From Pseudomonas sp. Irchel s3h14 (GTDB taxonomy: Bacteria; Pseudomonadota; Gammaproteobacteria; Pseudomonadales; Pseudomonadaceae): 54,517 nucleotides of DNA. Positions 16,595 through 25,840 of the stretch are shown here, piece after piece; the first letter of the stretch is position 1; each line of letters opens with the position of its first letter. Location of the stretch: positions 1-54,517 of the forward strand of contig NZ_FYDJ01000028.1 of NCBI RefSeq assembly GCF_900187425.1, read 5' to 3'. The notes beneath the pieces are model-generated. The model searched no databases, had not been told where the DNA came from, and worked only from the letters and a program-made list of their open reading frames with translations. Both the position numbers and the translations under genes were made by a program.

Positions 16595-16654
16595 TTTTTT
16601 GGCGCAAGGCCGGAAAATCCAGCGCCGCTGTTCCGATATTTCAGCCGAGACACT

Positions 16655-16812
16655 TTTGTAGCAGCTGCCGAGCCCGCGAGGCTGCGTTCGGCTCGGGCCG
16701 CGATCGGACGAAGCAGTCGTGAAATCAGGCAGTGCGGTTCTTCAGGACTACCTCGCAGGCAGGTTTCACGACTGCTTCGCAGCCGAACGCAGGCTTCGCC
16801 AGCTGCTACAAA
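16655..16812. repeat. Large GTAGCAGCTG-type palindromic repeat (REPIN-like)
   Basis: Outer arms TTTGTAGCAGCTGCCGAGC and its near complement ending CCAGCTGCTACAAA enclose a second inverted pair (GAAGCAGTCGTGAAA / TTTCACGACTGCTTC). The same family recurs at 39884-40033. It fills most of the gap between the lysozyme inhibitor and the patatin gene, which converge here. Confidence 0.85.
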
Positions 16813-16872
16813 GTATGCGCTGCAACTGAAATTGCTTAATTGACTGGCATTAGGCAGAGCGCCGGCCCTCTC

Positions 16873-18087
16873 TCATGTATTCGGTGATTTATGCCACGGA
16901 TAGCCTTTCGCGCTGAGTTGAAAGGCGTAATCGAACAAGCGCTTCATGTACTCGCCATCGAATTTATGAGCGCGAGAAGTATCAAAATCCGAGCCGATGT
17001 ACGCCAGATTGAAGTCAGCGCCATCCTGCTGTGCAATTCGGTAAATGCGATCCAGATCGCTGATCCCCTGAGTCTGGATCAATGCGCTGATGGCGCGACC
17101 GCCGATGCTCAAGGTGCGGCGCTTGGTTCCGGACCACTGCAACTCCAGTTTGCCGTTGCGAATGACATAGAAATGCCGTTCATCACGCAAGCGCGCCCCG
17201 GTCACGCGGTTCAGCGCCATCACAGTGCCTGGTGGGTAAAGGAACACCTGAGTCAGGACGCCTCCGTCCACGTGCATTTCCTGAAACTGTTGGCCGTCAA
17301 CCTCCACATCGATCATGACCGGTGAAACGGCGCCGGGAATACTCATCGACGCGACCATGATGTTGCGAAACAGGTCGAGCGCGCCCGGTGCCTGGCTGGA
17401 GGCAATAGCGCCCATGTTCCAGGTGACCGGGCGCCCTGAATCAAGGTCGGTGGTGCCGATCATCAGCAGTCGTCCTTTGGCGTATTCCGACGCGATCGCC
17501 GCAAGAACCTCGGCAGTGATGTGCTGTGCAATCAGCCGCGACAGTGGCTTGCTGTGCGCGATACCGTCGCTGGCAAGACGGGTCAGCACATTGCGCGCAT
17601 GGAAAATGTCTTTTGGACCGACTGCATTGCAGATACCCAGAATGACACCGTCGTACTGGGGCCCCAGGTAGGCGAACGGGGCGACCAGGGCGCCAGCGCT
17701 GATGCCGGTGACGACTTTGAACACCGGTCGAGACCCATGCAGGGTCCATCCCGCAATGATGCCCCCCGCGAATGTGCCTGCATCGCCGCCCCCCGAAACC
17801 GCCAACATGCTTGCCAGCGGCAGGGTGTCATTGGGCATCCCTGCGCTGGCGAGCGCCTCGGCCTCTCGAAGGTTGGCCTGACTCACATCCCGAATGAACG
17901 GCGTCAGATCCTGGTCCAGCCAGTAACGGGCATCCGGAATGCCAGGGATGAGCGCTTTTTCGGTTAACGTTGGCGGCACCGCATCTCGGCGTTGCAGGCA
18001 CGCTTGACGCAACATGTTCAGCGTTGAGGCGCTAGGTCTGAGCAGGAATGTTTTCACAACGCCGCCTCCGGCCCCTGCAATCGACAA
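16873..18087 (-). CDS. Patatin-like phospholipase
   Basis: 404 residues. Patatin signatures are complete: an oxyanion-hole glycine run (AVSGGGDAGTFAGG, about 94-107), nucleophile elbow GISAG (Ser130), and the catalytic Asp in VDGG (Asp274). This Ser-Asp dyad hydrolyses acyl ester bonds of (phospho)lipids. About 90 residues precede the domain, including ARYWLDQDLTPFIRDV. No clear signal peptide or lipobox is present at the called start, although many related family members are membrane-anchored. Upstream translation could start elsewhere. Followed at 18158 by a leftward MaoC gene, 70 bp apart. Confidence 0.85.
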   Translation of the reverse strand: MSIAGAGGGVVKTFLLRPSASTLNMLRQACLQRRDAVPPTLTEKALIPGIPDARYWLDQDLTPFIRDVSQANLREAEALASAGMPNDTLPLASMLAVSGGGDAGTFAGGIIAGWTLHGSRPVFKVVTGISAGALVAPFAYLGPQYDGVILGICNAVGPKDIFHARNVLTRLASDGIAHSKPLSRLIAQHITAEVLAAIASEYAKGRLLMIGTTDLDSGRPVTWNMGAIASSQAPGALDLFRNIMVASMSIPGAVSPVMIDVEVDGQQFQEMHVDGGVLTQVFLYPPGTVMALNRVTGARLRDERHFYVIRNGKLELQWSGTKRRTLSIGGRAISALIQTQGISDLDRIYRIAQQDGADFNLAYIGSDFDTSRAHKFDGEYMKRLFDYAFQLSAKGYPWHKSPNT

Positions 18088-18157
18088 AGAACGCGCTCAA
18101 TGCAACGGCAAGACGCCTTGCCGATCACGCACGCTCCACACACCCATGACTGGTTTC

Positions 18158-18622
18158 TCAATCAGGCGCCGGTCTTCTGAAGACCAGCAGTTTGCCGGTG
18201 GCTCGCTGCACGACCTTGTCGTTTTGATTGAGTGTTTCCATGAACAGGGTCAACACACCCCGGTCTGGCTTGGTGCTGGATGGATCGATGGCCTGCACGG
18301 TGCATTGCAGACGCAACAGATCGTCCGGGTAGGTCGGCGTCGGCCAGCTCAACTCGATGCCCAGGCCGATGATCCCGTCTGCCAATGGCACGCTTTCCAC
18401 CAGCAGCTTCATGGTCAGGGCGGCGGTGTTCCAGCCACTGGCTGCCAGGCCACGGAACAGGCTCAGCTCGGCGGCTTCAGGATCGAGGTGAAACGGTTGC
18501 GGGTCGAACTCCTGAGCAAAGGCCAGCATCGACGCTCGATGGACACGCAGGCTGTCGCTTTCGAACTGCTGACCCAGGCTCAGGTCATCGAGGTAGAGTT
18601 TTTCCCAGGAATGGATGGTCAT
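18158..18622 (-). CDS. MaoC-like hotdog dehydratase
   Basis: 154 residues of a single hotdog domain. The N-terminal segment LYLDDLSLGQQFES and the hydratase-2/MaoC active-site region FAQEFDPQPFHLDPEAAE followed by GLAASGWNTAAL match MaoC/R-specific enoyl-CoA hydratase-like proteins. The expected reaction is reversible hydration of an enoyl-CoA or related thioester in the cytoplasm. The substrate is unknown. It is coupled (13-bp gap) to the upstream LolA-like gene. Confidence 0.85.
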   Translation of the reverse strand: MTIHSWEKLYLDDLSLGQQFESDSLRVHRASMLAFAQEFDPQPFHLDPEAAELSLFRGLAASGWNTAALTMKLLVESVPLADGIIGLGIELSWPTPTYPDDLLRLQCTVQAIDPSSTKPDRGVLTLFMETLNQNDKVVQRATGKLLVFRRPAPD

Positions 18623-18635
18623 GATTCAACCCTCT

Positions 18636-19367
18636 TTAGGCGTAGCTGATGTCGCTGAGGTCGATAGCCACCAACAAGACATCCTTGTCTGGCTGCCCGT
18701 CTGCGCCGCGCCGATAGGCTCGCCGTTTGCCGGGCATGCGCAGCCCGTCTGCTTCAACGTAGTCATGAACATACTGCGCGGCAGGCAGGCCGCCACTCAC
18801 GTCCACGTTGTAGTCGTGTCGACGAAGCAGGAAGTCCTCGCCGAAGTAGAAATCCTGCACCGCGCAGTGGGTGGCGATGTTCTCGGGAAAGGTCACCCGT
18901 AATCGTTGCCAGCGCTGTGTTCCCTCTTGCCAGGGCTCGACTTCCTCGGTCAGGACACCCGGCAAGGTGAACAGGAAAGGCATGGTCAGGTAGGACCAGA
19001 GCGCGTAACCGTTGAAGTACGCTCGCTGAAGTGGGTCCCAAGGGGTTGTTTCCCCGTGGCCGCGAAAGGATTCCCGGGGCGCTGATCGCTCGGCAATCAC
19101 CTTGCCCTCGGTGGTTTCGATGGCGATGCGGTCCGGCGTGTAGGCCGTCCGTTGATCAAGCCCACCGAATGGCGTCACCGAAGCTCGCTGTTCGTGCAGC
19201 CAAACGGTCATCTGGCGGGGGGTGCTGTCCTGCGTCAGCCCTTTCATGCCCCATAGCGAGCCGCCGGTCACGAGCGTGGCGCGAACTTTACTGAAGTGGT
19301 TCCAGCGTTCCAGACCACCATGGGCGGTCAGCACCTGGTCCAGCAGTTGATGACTCTGTGTCGTCAT
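18636..19367 (-). CDS. Unknown protein with LolA/outer-membrane lipoprotein-sorting-like fold
   Basis: 243 residues from the ATG at 19367; the longer frame to 19406 adds an unsupported tail. The start HQLLDQVLTAHGGLERW and following beta-rich text (TLVTGGSLWGM, RQMTVWLHEQRASVTPFGG) resemble proteins with the half-barrel LolA/LppX-like fold. No signal peptide is visible, which is unusual for a lipoprotein carrier. It sits directly upstream of the MaoC gene and both are probably cotranscribed. Substrate and location are not predictable; treat it as conserved hypothetical. Confidence 0.6.
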   Translation of the reverse strand: MTTQSHQLLDQVLTAHGGLERWNHFSKVRATLVTGGSLWGMKGLTQDSTPRQMTVWLHEQRASVTPFGGLDQRTAYTPDRIAIETTEGKVIAERSAPRESFRGHGETTPWDPLQRAYFNGYALWSYLTMPFLFTLPGVLTEEVEPWQEGTQRWQRLRVTFPENIATHCAVQDFYFGEDFLLRRHDYNVDVSGGLPAAQYVHDYVEADGLRMPGKRRAYRRGADGQPDKDVLLVAIDLSDISYA

Positions 19368-19433
19368 GGTGGCAGCCCTGCTCGTCAGGGCGAATGGCCT
19401 GAACATCTTTCATGCTAGCGCATGCCCGGTCAG

Positions 19434-20534
19434 TCATAACGTCGGCGGGACGTCCGGTCTGTTCTGCGGCTGATCCTCCACCCATTGCCAGAACAACTGA
19501 TAGCCGACCGCAAGCACTACCGGACCGATGAACAGACCGAGGATGCCGCTGGTGACCATGCCACCCAGTGCACCGATCAGCACCACCGGCATCGGCACAT
19601 CGACACCGCGCCCCAGCAGTAAGGGCTTGAGTACGTTATCCACTAGGCCGGCAACGAACACATAGATGGCGAAGATGATGGTCCACGTGCTGGCCCCCTC
19701 GGTGGCGAATACAAAGGCAATCACGGGCAGCGTAATCAGGGTTGCCGGCAATTGCATGATGCCGAGCAGCAGCACCGCCAAGGCCAGCAGACCGGCACCG
19801 GGGACACCCATGAGCACGAACCCGATGCCCACCAGCAGCATCTGGATGAAGGCGATGCCGACCACCCCCAGCGCGACCGCACGGATCGTTGCGGTACACA
19901 GTTCGGCGATTTTCGGCCCCTTGCCCGGGTCGCTGACGCGGGTCGCGATCTGTACCGCGCTGCGGCTGCCGGCCTCGCCGTAGGCCATGAAGATGCCGGC
20001 GATGATCAATGCAAAGATAAAGGTGAGGAACCCCATGCCGACGCCGGCCAGTTTGCCCAGGAAACTCACGCTGAAATGTTTTATCTGTGGCAGGTACTTC
20101 TCTGCCAGGTCGGGAAGATCGGTTGAGGCCTGCAGCCATAAAGCAGAGACCGGCTTGCCCACTAACGGCCAGTCAGCGACTGAGTCAGCGGGTGGCGGAA
20201 TATGGAAGCTGCCGTCCTTGACGGTGGTCATGGCATGCGCGACCGAATCGGCAATCGAGGTGACCAACAGATAGATCGGCACCATGAGCACTACGATAGC
20301 GATCAGCACAATCAGCGTCGCAATGTGGCCGTCTTTCTGACCCAGCGACCCCTTGAGCCGCTCTTGCAATGGATAAAGGGTGATCGCCAGGATCAGCGAC
20401 CACAGCATGAGGTCGCGGAACGGGCTGAAGATCTCAAAGCAGAACAGCACCAGTACGGCAATCAGTCCGGCACGGATCAAAACATCGAGCAGACTACGTG
20501 TGAACGCCTTCTCGGAACTGGATGTGGGCACCAT
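19434..20534 (-). CDS. AI-2E family (PerM/YdiK-type) membrane transporter
   Basis: 366 residues from the ATG at 20534, which has AAGGAG 6 bases upstream. Hydrophobic segments lie near 15-35, 38-55, 70-92 and in a C-terminal set, separated by a large periplasmic/cytoplasmic loop (about 95-160). The family signature is LVDNVLKPLLLGRGVDVPM with GALGGMVTSGILGLFIGPVVLAV. Family members are membrane permeases of unclear substrate; the AI-2 label comes from one E. coli protein. Transcribed away from the bfiR-like gene in tandem, with 78 bp between them. Confidence 0.9.
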   Translation of the reverse strand: MVPTSSSEKAFTRSLLDVLIRAGLIAVLVLFCFEIFSPFRDLMLWSLILAITLYPLQERLKGSLGQKDGHIATLIVLIAIVVLMVPIYLLVTSIADSVAHAMTTVKDGSFHIPPPADSVADWPLVGKPVSALWLQASTDLPDLAEKYLPQIKHFSVSFLGKLAGVGMGFLTFIFALIIAGIFMAYGEAGSRSAVQIATRVSDPGKGPKIAELCTATIRAVALGVVGIAFIQMLLVGIGFVLMGVPGAGLLALAVLLLGIMQLPATLITLPVIAFVFATEGASTWTIIFAIYVFVAGLVDNVLKPLLLGRGVDVPMPVVLIGALGGMVTSGILGLFIGPVVLAVGYQLFWQWVEDQPQNRPDVPPTL

Positions 20535-20612
20535 TGCTGTCTCCTTGCAGATCGCTGCAAAGGTAAGAGATCGGTTAGCCCAGCATAGACGCTGATTAGA
20601 AAACGCGAGCAA

Positions 20613-21248
20613 TCACCGCAACTTCAGCGGATCCACCAGTTCAGCGGCGATGGCCATGCCCACCAGGTCCGGCAAGGTATTGGCCTGCATGCGTTTCATC
20701 ACCCGCGAGCGATACAGGTCGACGGTTTTTGCGCTCACGCCCAGTTGCTCAGCGATTTCACGGGTGGTGTAACCCTGGACCAGCGGCAGCAAGACATCGC
20801 GCTCCCGTGGGGTCAGTGTCAGCAAACGTGCCTGCAAGGCTTCGTGGCCCTGATTGCCCGAGCGGTTTGCCGCGCAGTTGCTGAGCGCCTGTTGCACGCT
20901 GTCCAGCAGCAATTGCTCGTTATAGGGCTTCTCGATGAAGTCATGGGCGCCTGCCTTGAAAGCGCGAACCACGATCGGCACGTCCGCATGCCCGCTGACG
21001 AAGATGATCGGCAAGTTCAGCTCACGCGTGCGCATTTCTTCCTGCACGTTCAAGCCGCCCATGCCGGGCATGCGAACATCGAGCAGCACGCAGGCATCGA
21101 GCGTGGCATCACAAGCATTGAGAAACTCCACGCCACTGGTAAACGGCAAAGCCTTGAGCCCTACCGATTCCAACAACCAGACCGTTGAATCGAGCATGCC
21201 TTGATCGTCGTCGACCACATACACCACGTGCTCCGCCACACCTGCCAT
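20613..21248 (-). CDS. bfiR: FixJ/NarL-type response regulator, BfiR-like
   Basis: 211 residues. A typical receiver (acidic pocket D13-D15, phospho-acceptor Asp57 in VLLDVRMPG, conserved Lys in FIEKPYN) is followed by a LuxR-type helix-turn-helix (TPRERDVLLPLVQGYTTREI, GVSAKTVDLYRSRVMKRM). All key residues are intact, in contrast to the regulator at 608. It lies 4 bases behind the sensor kinase and forms its cognate pair. The arrangement kinase-regulator divergent from AMP-ligase and acyl-CoA dehydrogenase matches my recollection of the P. aeruginosa bfiS-bfiR region, which governs biofilm initiation. The name is by context and not verified. Confidence 0.8.
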   Translation of the reverse strand: MAGVAEHVVYVVDDDQGMLDSTVWLLESVGLKALPFTSGVEFLNACDATLDACVLLDVRMPGMGGLNVQEEMRTRELNLPIIFVSGHADVPIVVRAFKAGAHDFIEKPYNEQLLLDSVQQALSNCAANRSGNQGHEALQARLLTLTPRERDVLLPLVQGYTTREIAEQLGVSAKTVDLYRSRVMKRMQANTLPDLVGMAIAAELVDPLKLR

Positions 21249-21252
21249 TACG

Positions 21253-23532
21253 TTATTCCTGTTGTTGTTTTGTTGGGCCGGCCAGCGGCAAGCGGCAGCA
21301 CATCAGCAGCCCGACAGGTTGGCGTCGGGCCTGCAATTCGCCACCGAAACCTTCGATGATGCTGCGGCTCATGGACAAGCCAAGTCCCAGGCCATCGGGT
21401 TTGCTGGTATAGAACGGGGTAAAAATCTGCTCCAGTTCGGGCTCGCTGACACCCGGTCCCTGGTCTTGCACACTGATTTCCACGGTTGTACCACCGCCCT
21501 GCCCTGCGGCCATCACAATCAGTGACGGCTGCCCCGGATGTTGTTCGCGGTTGGCATCGATGGCATTGCGCAACAGATTGAGCAGCACCTGCTCCAGCAG
21601 CACTCGGTCGGCATAAATCGGCGGCAGATTATCCGGCAGGCGATCCTCGATTGTCACTTGGCAATTACTTGCCTCCCAGGCACACAAACGCACGGCCTCG
21701 CGGGCGACGTCAGTGAAATTCAAGGCCTGCATCCGACGTTGTCCCTTGCGCAGAAACGCGCGCAAACGTCTGATCACTTCCGAGGCATGCGTGGCGTGAT
21801 GGGTAATGCGTTCCAGCCCTTGCGCCACTCGGGCGGCAGCCTGGGGATTGGAATCCAGGGTCTGTAAATAGCGCTGGCTGGCATTGGCGTAATTGACCAC
21901 CGCCGCCAACGGCTGGTTGATTTCGTGAGCGATGCCCGAGGCCAATTCACCCAGGGTGACCAACCGCGCGGTGTGCGCCAGCTCGTCCTGATGGCGGCGC
22001 TGTTGCACCTCTCGCAGTTCACGTTCGGTCATGTCCCGCGCCACCAAGGAGTAATAGCGCTCGCCACCGGCCGAACGGTGCGCCAGCAACACCAGCGATA
22101 CCGGCACTGAAGTGCCGCCTCCCGGTGGCTGCAATCGCGCATCGGTGCTCCAGACACCGTCGCGTTCGGCGCTGCTCCAGCCATCACGTTGCAGACGTGC
22201 CAGGTCGGCGCTGGCGAACAATTGCGCCAGGGCTGGCATCGGTTGTTGTTCGTCGATCCCGAGGATCCGCCGCGCCGCTGGATTGAGGTAAGTGACCTGC
22301 CCCTCGGGGTCGATGAACAACACCGGATCGGTGTTGGCCTCGACCACCTCCGCCAGGCGCCGCTTGTTCTCCTCGGCTTGCACCCGGGCGGTGATGTCCC
22401 GGGACACGCTGACCACTTCGACCACCGTCCCGGTGTAGGTCTCACGAATCGCCCGGCTCGCGGTTTCGAACCACAGGTAATGCCCGTCTCGATGACGAAT
22501 GCGATAGGTCATCGTGTGATAACCATCCTGCTCCAGGGCATCCCGTGCGCGCTGCACCAGGCTGGCCAGGTCCTGACCATGGAACAAACCCTGGGCCATT
22601 TGCCCGCGCAACTCTTCCGGCCAGTAGCCGAGCAATGTCCAAGACGCGGGCGAGGCATCCAGAAAGCGCCCGTCCGGAGTGTGTCGGGAAATCAGGTCGG
22701 TGGTGTTTTCGATGATCAGCCGGTACAAACGGCGTGCGGTGGCGGCTTCACGCTCGGCCAGCACTTGTGCCGTGGCATCGCGGCAACGGGCGAGCACGCG
22801 GTTGTCCTGGGGATCGGGGATAAACGTCCAGATCAGGATCTGCGCTTCGAACTGGGCTTCGACCCCATCGATGGCGCGTTGCTGGTCGAGGCAGGCACGG
22901 ACCAGCACCCGGTGATTGACCGGCAGAAAACCCAGCACATCAGCCAGCGGTTTTTCGGCGAGCAGTGCCAACAGCGCGGCATTGAATTCCAGCGGTCGGC
23001 CTTGGGCATCGAGCAACAGACTCGGCTGTGGATCGTGACCCAACAGCGGTGAGCCGCGCAGCATGCCGTTGACGCTGCTCAGCAAGGTCGTCAGCAAGTC
23101 CTGCACCCAACCCAGCCAATCAAGACTCACGCCCTCGCACACTTCCACCAGCAATAACCCCGGCTGCCCCGGTTGCAAGGCCAGATCAAACACCTGGCCA
23201 TGGCTGATAGCGGCCCGACGCAATCGACCGGACAACCAGCAATCGAGTTGCCGCACTTGCGCCAGATCCAGGCGCCCCGCCTCGACCAGCCGATCAAACA
23301 GCAACTGATCGCTGGCCAGCGACGGGTCACCCAAACCCGGTGGAAAATGCTGGGCGGCGCCCTCATGGCTGTAAATCCGCGCATTGGCTTGCCAACTCAG
23401 ATAAACCGCCCGGCGCACCTCGGGACACTCCTGCAACGCACGGCACAACGCATCGGCCCGGGCGGCCAGAGACACACCCTCGCGCTGCAGGCGCAACCAG
23501 CTGTGCAATCGAACGGGAGTCAGGGTCATCAC
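21253..23532 (-). CDS. bfiS: PAS-domain sensor histidine kinase, BfiS/FixL-like
   Basis: 759 residues without obvious transmembrane helices, suggesting a cytoplasmic sensor. An N-terminal region (about 1-170) of unclear class is followed by a PAS-like block (about 170-260), a PAS-PAC pair (about 275-390, IIENTTDLISRHTPDGRFLD; RHRDGHYLWFETASR) and another PAS (about 395-500). A HisKA domain carries the phospho-His (GIAHEINQPL, His536), and an HATPase domain has N-box LLNLLRNAIDAN and G-box DQGPGV. It probably detects a small molecule linked to the divergent acyl-CoA genes, then phosphorylates the regulator at 20613. Confidence 0.82.
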   Translation of the reverse strand: MMTLTPVRLHSWLRLQREGVSLAARADALCRALQECPEVRRAVYLSWQANARIYSHEGAAQHFPPGLGDPSLASDQLLFDRLVEAGRLDLAQVRQLDCWLSGRLRRAAISHGQVFDLALQPGQPGLLLVEVCEGVSLDWLGWVQDLLTTLLSSVNGMLRGSPLLGHDPQPSLLLDAQGRPLEFNAALLALLAEKPLADVLGFLPVNHRVLVRACLDQQRAIDGVEAQFEAQILIWTFIPDPQDNRVLARCRDATAQVLAEREAATARRLYRLIIENTTDLISRHTPDGRFLDASPASWTLLGYWPEELRGQMAQGLFHGQDLASLVQRARDALEQDGYHTMTYRIRHRDGHYLWFETASRAIRETYTGTVVEVVSVSRDITARVQAEENKRRLAEVVEANTDPVLFIDPEGQVTYLNPAARRILGIDEQQPMPALAQLFASADLARLQRDGWSSAERDGVWSTDARLQPPGGGTSVPVSLVLLAHRSAGGERYYSLVARDMTERELREVQQRRHQDELAHTARLVTLGELASGIAHEINQPLAAVVNYANASQRYLQTLDSNPQAAARVAQGLERITHHATHASEVIRRLRAFLRKGQRRMQALNFTDVAREAVRLCAWEASNCQVTIEDRLPDNLPPIYADRVLLEQVLLNLLRNAIDANREQHPGQPSLIVMAAGQGGGTTVEISVQDQGPGVSEPELEQIFTPFYTSKPDGLGLGLSMSRSIIEGFGGELQARRQPVGLLMCCRLPLAGPTKQQQE

Positions 23533-23615
23533 AGGTCCGCTTCGTTGGGGAAGCCAAGGATATACCGGCCTTGGCGGTGTGACTGTATTGATTTAGACCG
23601 GCCAGAATCAAATAT

Positions 23616-23646
23616 AGTACATATCCTATATGACGTAGGTTGTACT
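23616..23646. promoter_or_regulatory. Candidate operator in the kinase/ligase divergent promoter region
   Basis: In the 228-bp divergent gap, half sites AGTAC-N4-CCTA and TAGG-N2-GTACT face each other across 7 bases. The surrounding DNA is markedly AT-rich compared with its flanks. Position suggests binding by the BfiR-like regulator to control the ligase gene; this is inference from symmetry. Confidence 0.35.
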
Positions 23647-23760
23647 TCCATATCAGTGGCTGGATGTTATATAAAGCAAACCGGACATAAAAGGTGCCCT
23701 CAGCGGCGACGCTGCAAGGGTCACCTATAGAGCTAACAATCAGCCACCGAGTACCCGTAC

Positions 23761-25383
23761 ATGTCGATCTATGAACAAGGGCTAGGCCCTGCGGCTGTCA
23801 ATCATATTGCCTTGTCTCCGCTCAGCTTCATCGAGCGCACCGCCAGCGTTTATCCGGACTACCCCGCCGTCATCCATGGTTCTATTCGCCGCACCTGGGC
23901 GCAAACCTACACCCGCTGCCGCCGTCTGGCTTCGGCACTGGCCGGTCGCGGCATCGGCAAGAACGACACGGTGGCGGTGATGCTGCCCAACATTCCCGAG
24001 ATGCTTGAAGTGCATTTCGGCGTGCCAATGATTGGCGCGGTGCTCAACCCGCTCAACGTGCGTCTGGATGCCGAAGCCATCGCCTTCATGCTGCAGCATG
24101 GCGAAGCCAAGGTGCTGATTACCGACCGCGAATTCCATGATGTGATTCACGCGGCGATCGGCATGCTCGATCACCCGCCGCTGGTCATCGACGTCAATGA
24201 TCCGGAATACGGCGAAGGTCAGGCGGTCAGCGATCTGGACTATGAAGCGCTGTTGGCCGAAGGCGACCCGGCCTTCGCCTGGCAGTGGCCGGCGAACGAA
24301 TGGCAAGCCATCTCGCTGAATTACACCTCAGGCACCACCGGCAACCCCAAAGGCGTGGTTTACCACCATCGCGGTGCTTATCTGAACTCGTTGGGCAACC
24401 AGATGACCTGGGCCATGGGCAACCACCCGGTGTACCTCTGGACCCTGCCGATGTTCCATTGCAACGGTTGGTGCTACCCGTGGATCATCACCGCCATGGC
24501 CGGTGTGCATGTGTTCCTGCGCCGTGTCGATCCACAGAAAATCCTCACGCTGATCCGCGAGCATCAGGTCACCCATCTGTGCGCTGCGCCGATCGTCCTC
24601 AATGCCTTGGTCAACATGCCGGAATCGGCTAAAGCGGCGATCGATCACCCGGTCAACGCGATGGTCGCCGGTGCCGCGCCACCGGCCAAAGTGATCGGTG
24701 CCGTGGAAGAAATGGGCATCAAGGTCACCCACGTGTATGGCCTGACCGAAACCTACGGCCCGGTGACGCTCTGCGCCTGGCATGCCGAATGGGATGAGTT
24801 GCCGCTGGACGAACGGGCACAAATCAAATCCCGTCAGGGCGTGCGCTACCCGACACTCGAAGGCGTGATGGTTGGCGATTCGAAGACACTGGAGCCGACC
24901 CCGCGGGATGGTCAGACCATCGGTGAGATCTTCATGCGCGGTAACACCGTGATGAAGGGCTACCTGAAGAACCCGACCGCCACGGCCGAAGCGTTCGAAG
25001 GCGGCTGGTTCCACACTGGCGACCTGGCGGTGTGTCACCCGAACGGTTACGTCGAGATCAAGGACCGACTCAAAGACATCATCATTTCCGGCGGCGAGAA
25101 CATTTCCACCATCGAACTGGAAGGTGTGCTCTATCGCCATCCAGCCGTCATGGAAGCGGCCGTCGTCGCCCGCCCCGATGAGAAGTGGGGCGAAACGCCC
25201 TGCGCCTTTATCACGTTGAAGGCTGATCACCAGGACGTTCGCGAGGCCAACATCATCAGCTTCTGCCGCGAACACCTGGCCGGTTTCAAAGTCCCGCGCA
25301 CGGTGATTTTCACCCTGCTGCCGAAGACTTCAACCGGCAAGATCCAGAAGTACGTTCTGCGCGACAGGGCCAAAGCGCTCTAA
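23761..25383 (+). CDS. AMP-forming acyl-CoA ligase (AlkK/DmdB-type)
   Basis: 540 residues of the ANL superfamily. The P-loop-like motif YTSGTTGNPKGV (about 188-199), HVYGLTETYGP (A5), GWFHTGDLA (A7/A8 region), RLKDIIISGGENIS, and the C-terminal catalytic Lys in KTSTGKIQKYVLR are intact. It activates a carboxylic acid to its CoA thioester via an acyl-adenylate in the cytoplasm. Closest recognisable groups are medium-chain fatty acid ligases (AlkK) and methylmercaptopropionate ligases (DmdB). The downstream acyl-CoA dehydrogenase of DmdC type fits either. Divergent from the BfiS-like kinase, which probably regulates it. Confidence 0.9.
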   Translation: MSIYEQGLGPAAVNHIALSPLSFIERTASVYPDYPAVIHGSIRRTWAQTYTRCRRLASALAGRGIGKNDTVAVMLPNIPEMLEVHFGVPMIGAVLNPLNVRLDAEAIAFMLQHGEAKVLITDREFHDVIHAAIGMLDHPPLVIDVNDPEYGEGQAVSDLDYEALLAEGDPAFAWQWPANEWQAISLNYTSGTTGNPKGVVYHHRGAYLNSLGNQMTWAMGNHPVYLWTLPMFHCNGWCYPWIITAMAGVHVFLRRVDPQKILTLIREHQVTHLCAAPIVLNALVNMPESAKAAIDHPVNAMVAGAAPPAKVIGAVEEMGIKVTHVYGLTETYGPVTLCAWHAEWDELPLDERAQIKSRQGVRYPTLEGVMVGDSKTLEPTPRDGQTIGEIFMRGNTVMKGYLKNPTATAEAFEGGWFHTGDLAVCHPNGYVEIKDRLKDIIISGGENISTIELEGVLYRHPAVMEAAVVARPDEKWGETPCAFITLKADHQDVREANIISFCREHLAGFKVPRTVIFTLLPKTSTGKIQKYVLRDRAKAL

Positions 25384-25405
25384 CCGAATCGACGTTGTAC
25401 CCGTC

Positions 25406-25433
25406 AAGCGGCCGGTGTTTTTACCGGCCGCTT
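25406..25433 (+). terminator. Strong hairpin between acyl-CoA ligase and DUF485 genes
   Basis: A perfect 11-bp stem AAGCGGCCGGT / ACCGGCCGCTT encloses the loop GTTTTT, 22 bases after the ligase stop. No T-run follows, so it may be a processing or attenuating hairpin rather than a full terminator. The DUF485-actP pair may have its own promoter in the 25434-25513 gap. Confidence 0.45.
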
Positions 25434-25513
25434 CGGGCTCGTGCAGGCCGGATTCGGCTCTGCCCTGCCCCTAATACCAAAAGCACCGATAACAACAACA
25501 AGGTGGAGCCACC

Positions 25514-25840
25514 ATGATCGACATCCATTCAACCGATACCCAACGCTGTGAACGCATTCGGTCCAATCCGAAATTCCTTCAATTGGTGAGCAGCCGTTCG
25601 CGTCTGGCCTGGTCACTCAGCGCTGCGGTGCTGGGCACTTACTACGCGTTCATGCTAGTGGTGGCGTTTGCACCGCAGTGGCTGCATGCGCCGCTCGCCG
25701 AGCATCGGATGTTGACCCTGGGCATGCCGGTTGGCGCGGCGATCATCATTTTTTCCTGGCTACTGACCGGTTGGTACGTCTACAGCGCCAACACGCGTTT
25801 CGATGCACTGGGCGCCGCCATTCTCGAGGAGAGCAAGTAA
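25514..25840 (+). CDS. DUF485 membrane protein, partner of ActP-type symporter
   Basis: 108 residues with two transmembrane segments (about 37-60, SAAVLGTYYAFMLVVAFAPQW; and about 73-95, GMPVGAAIIIFSWLLTGWYVY) and the family's N-terminal FLQLVSSRSRLAWSLS block. DUF485 (YjcH-like) proteins are encoded before the acetate/cation symporter ActP. Its stop TAA shares a base with the ATG of the next gene, so the two are translationally coupled. Function is accessory to uptake and not defined biochemically. Confidence 0.9.
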   Translation: MIDIHSTDTQRCERIRSNPKFLQLVSSRSRLAWSLSAAVLGTYYAFMLVVAFAPQWLHAPLAEHRMLTLGMPVGAAIIIFSWLLTGWYVYSANTRFDALGAAILEESK

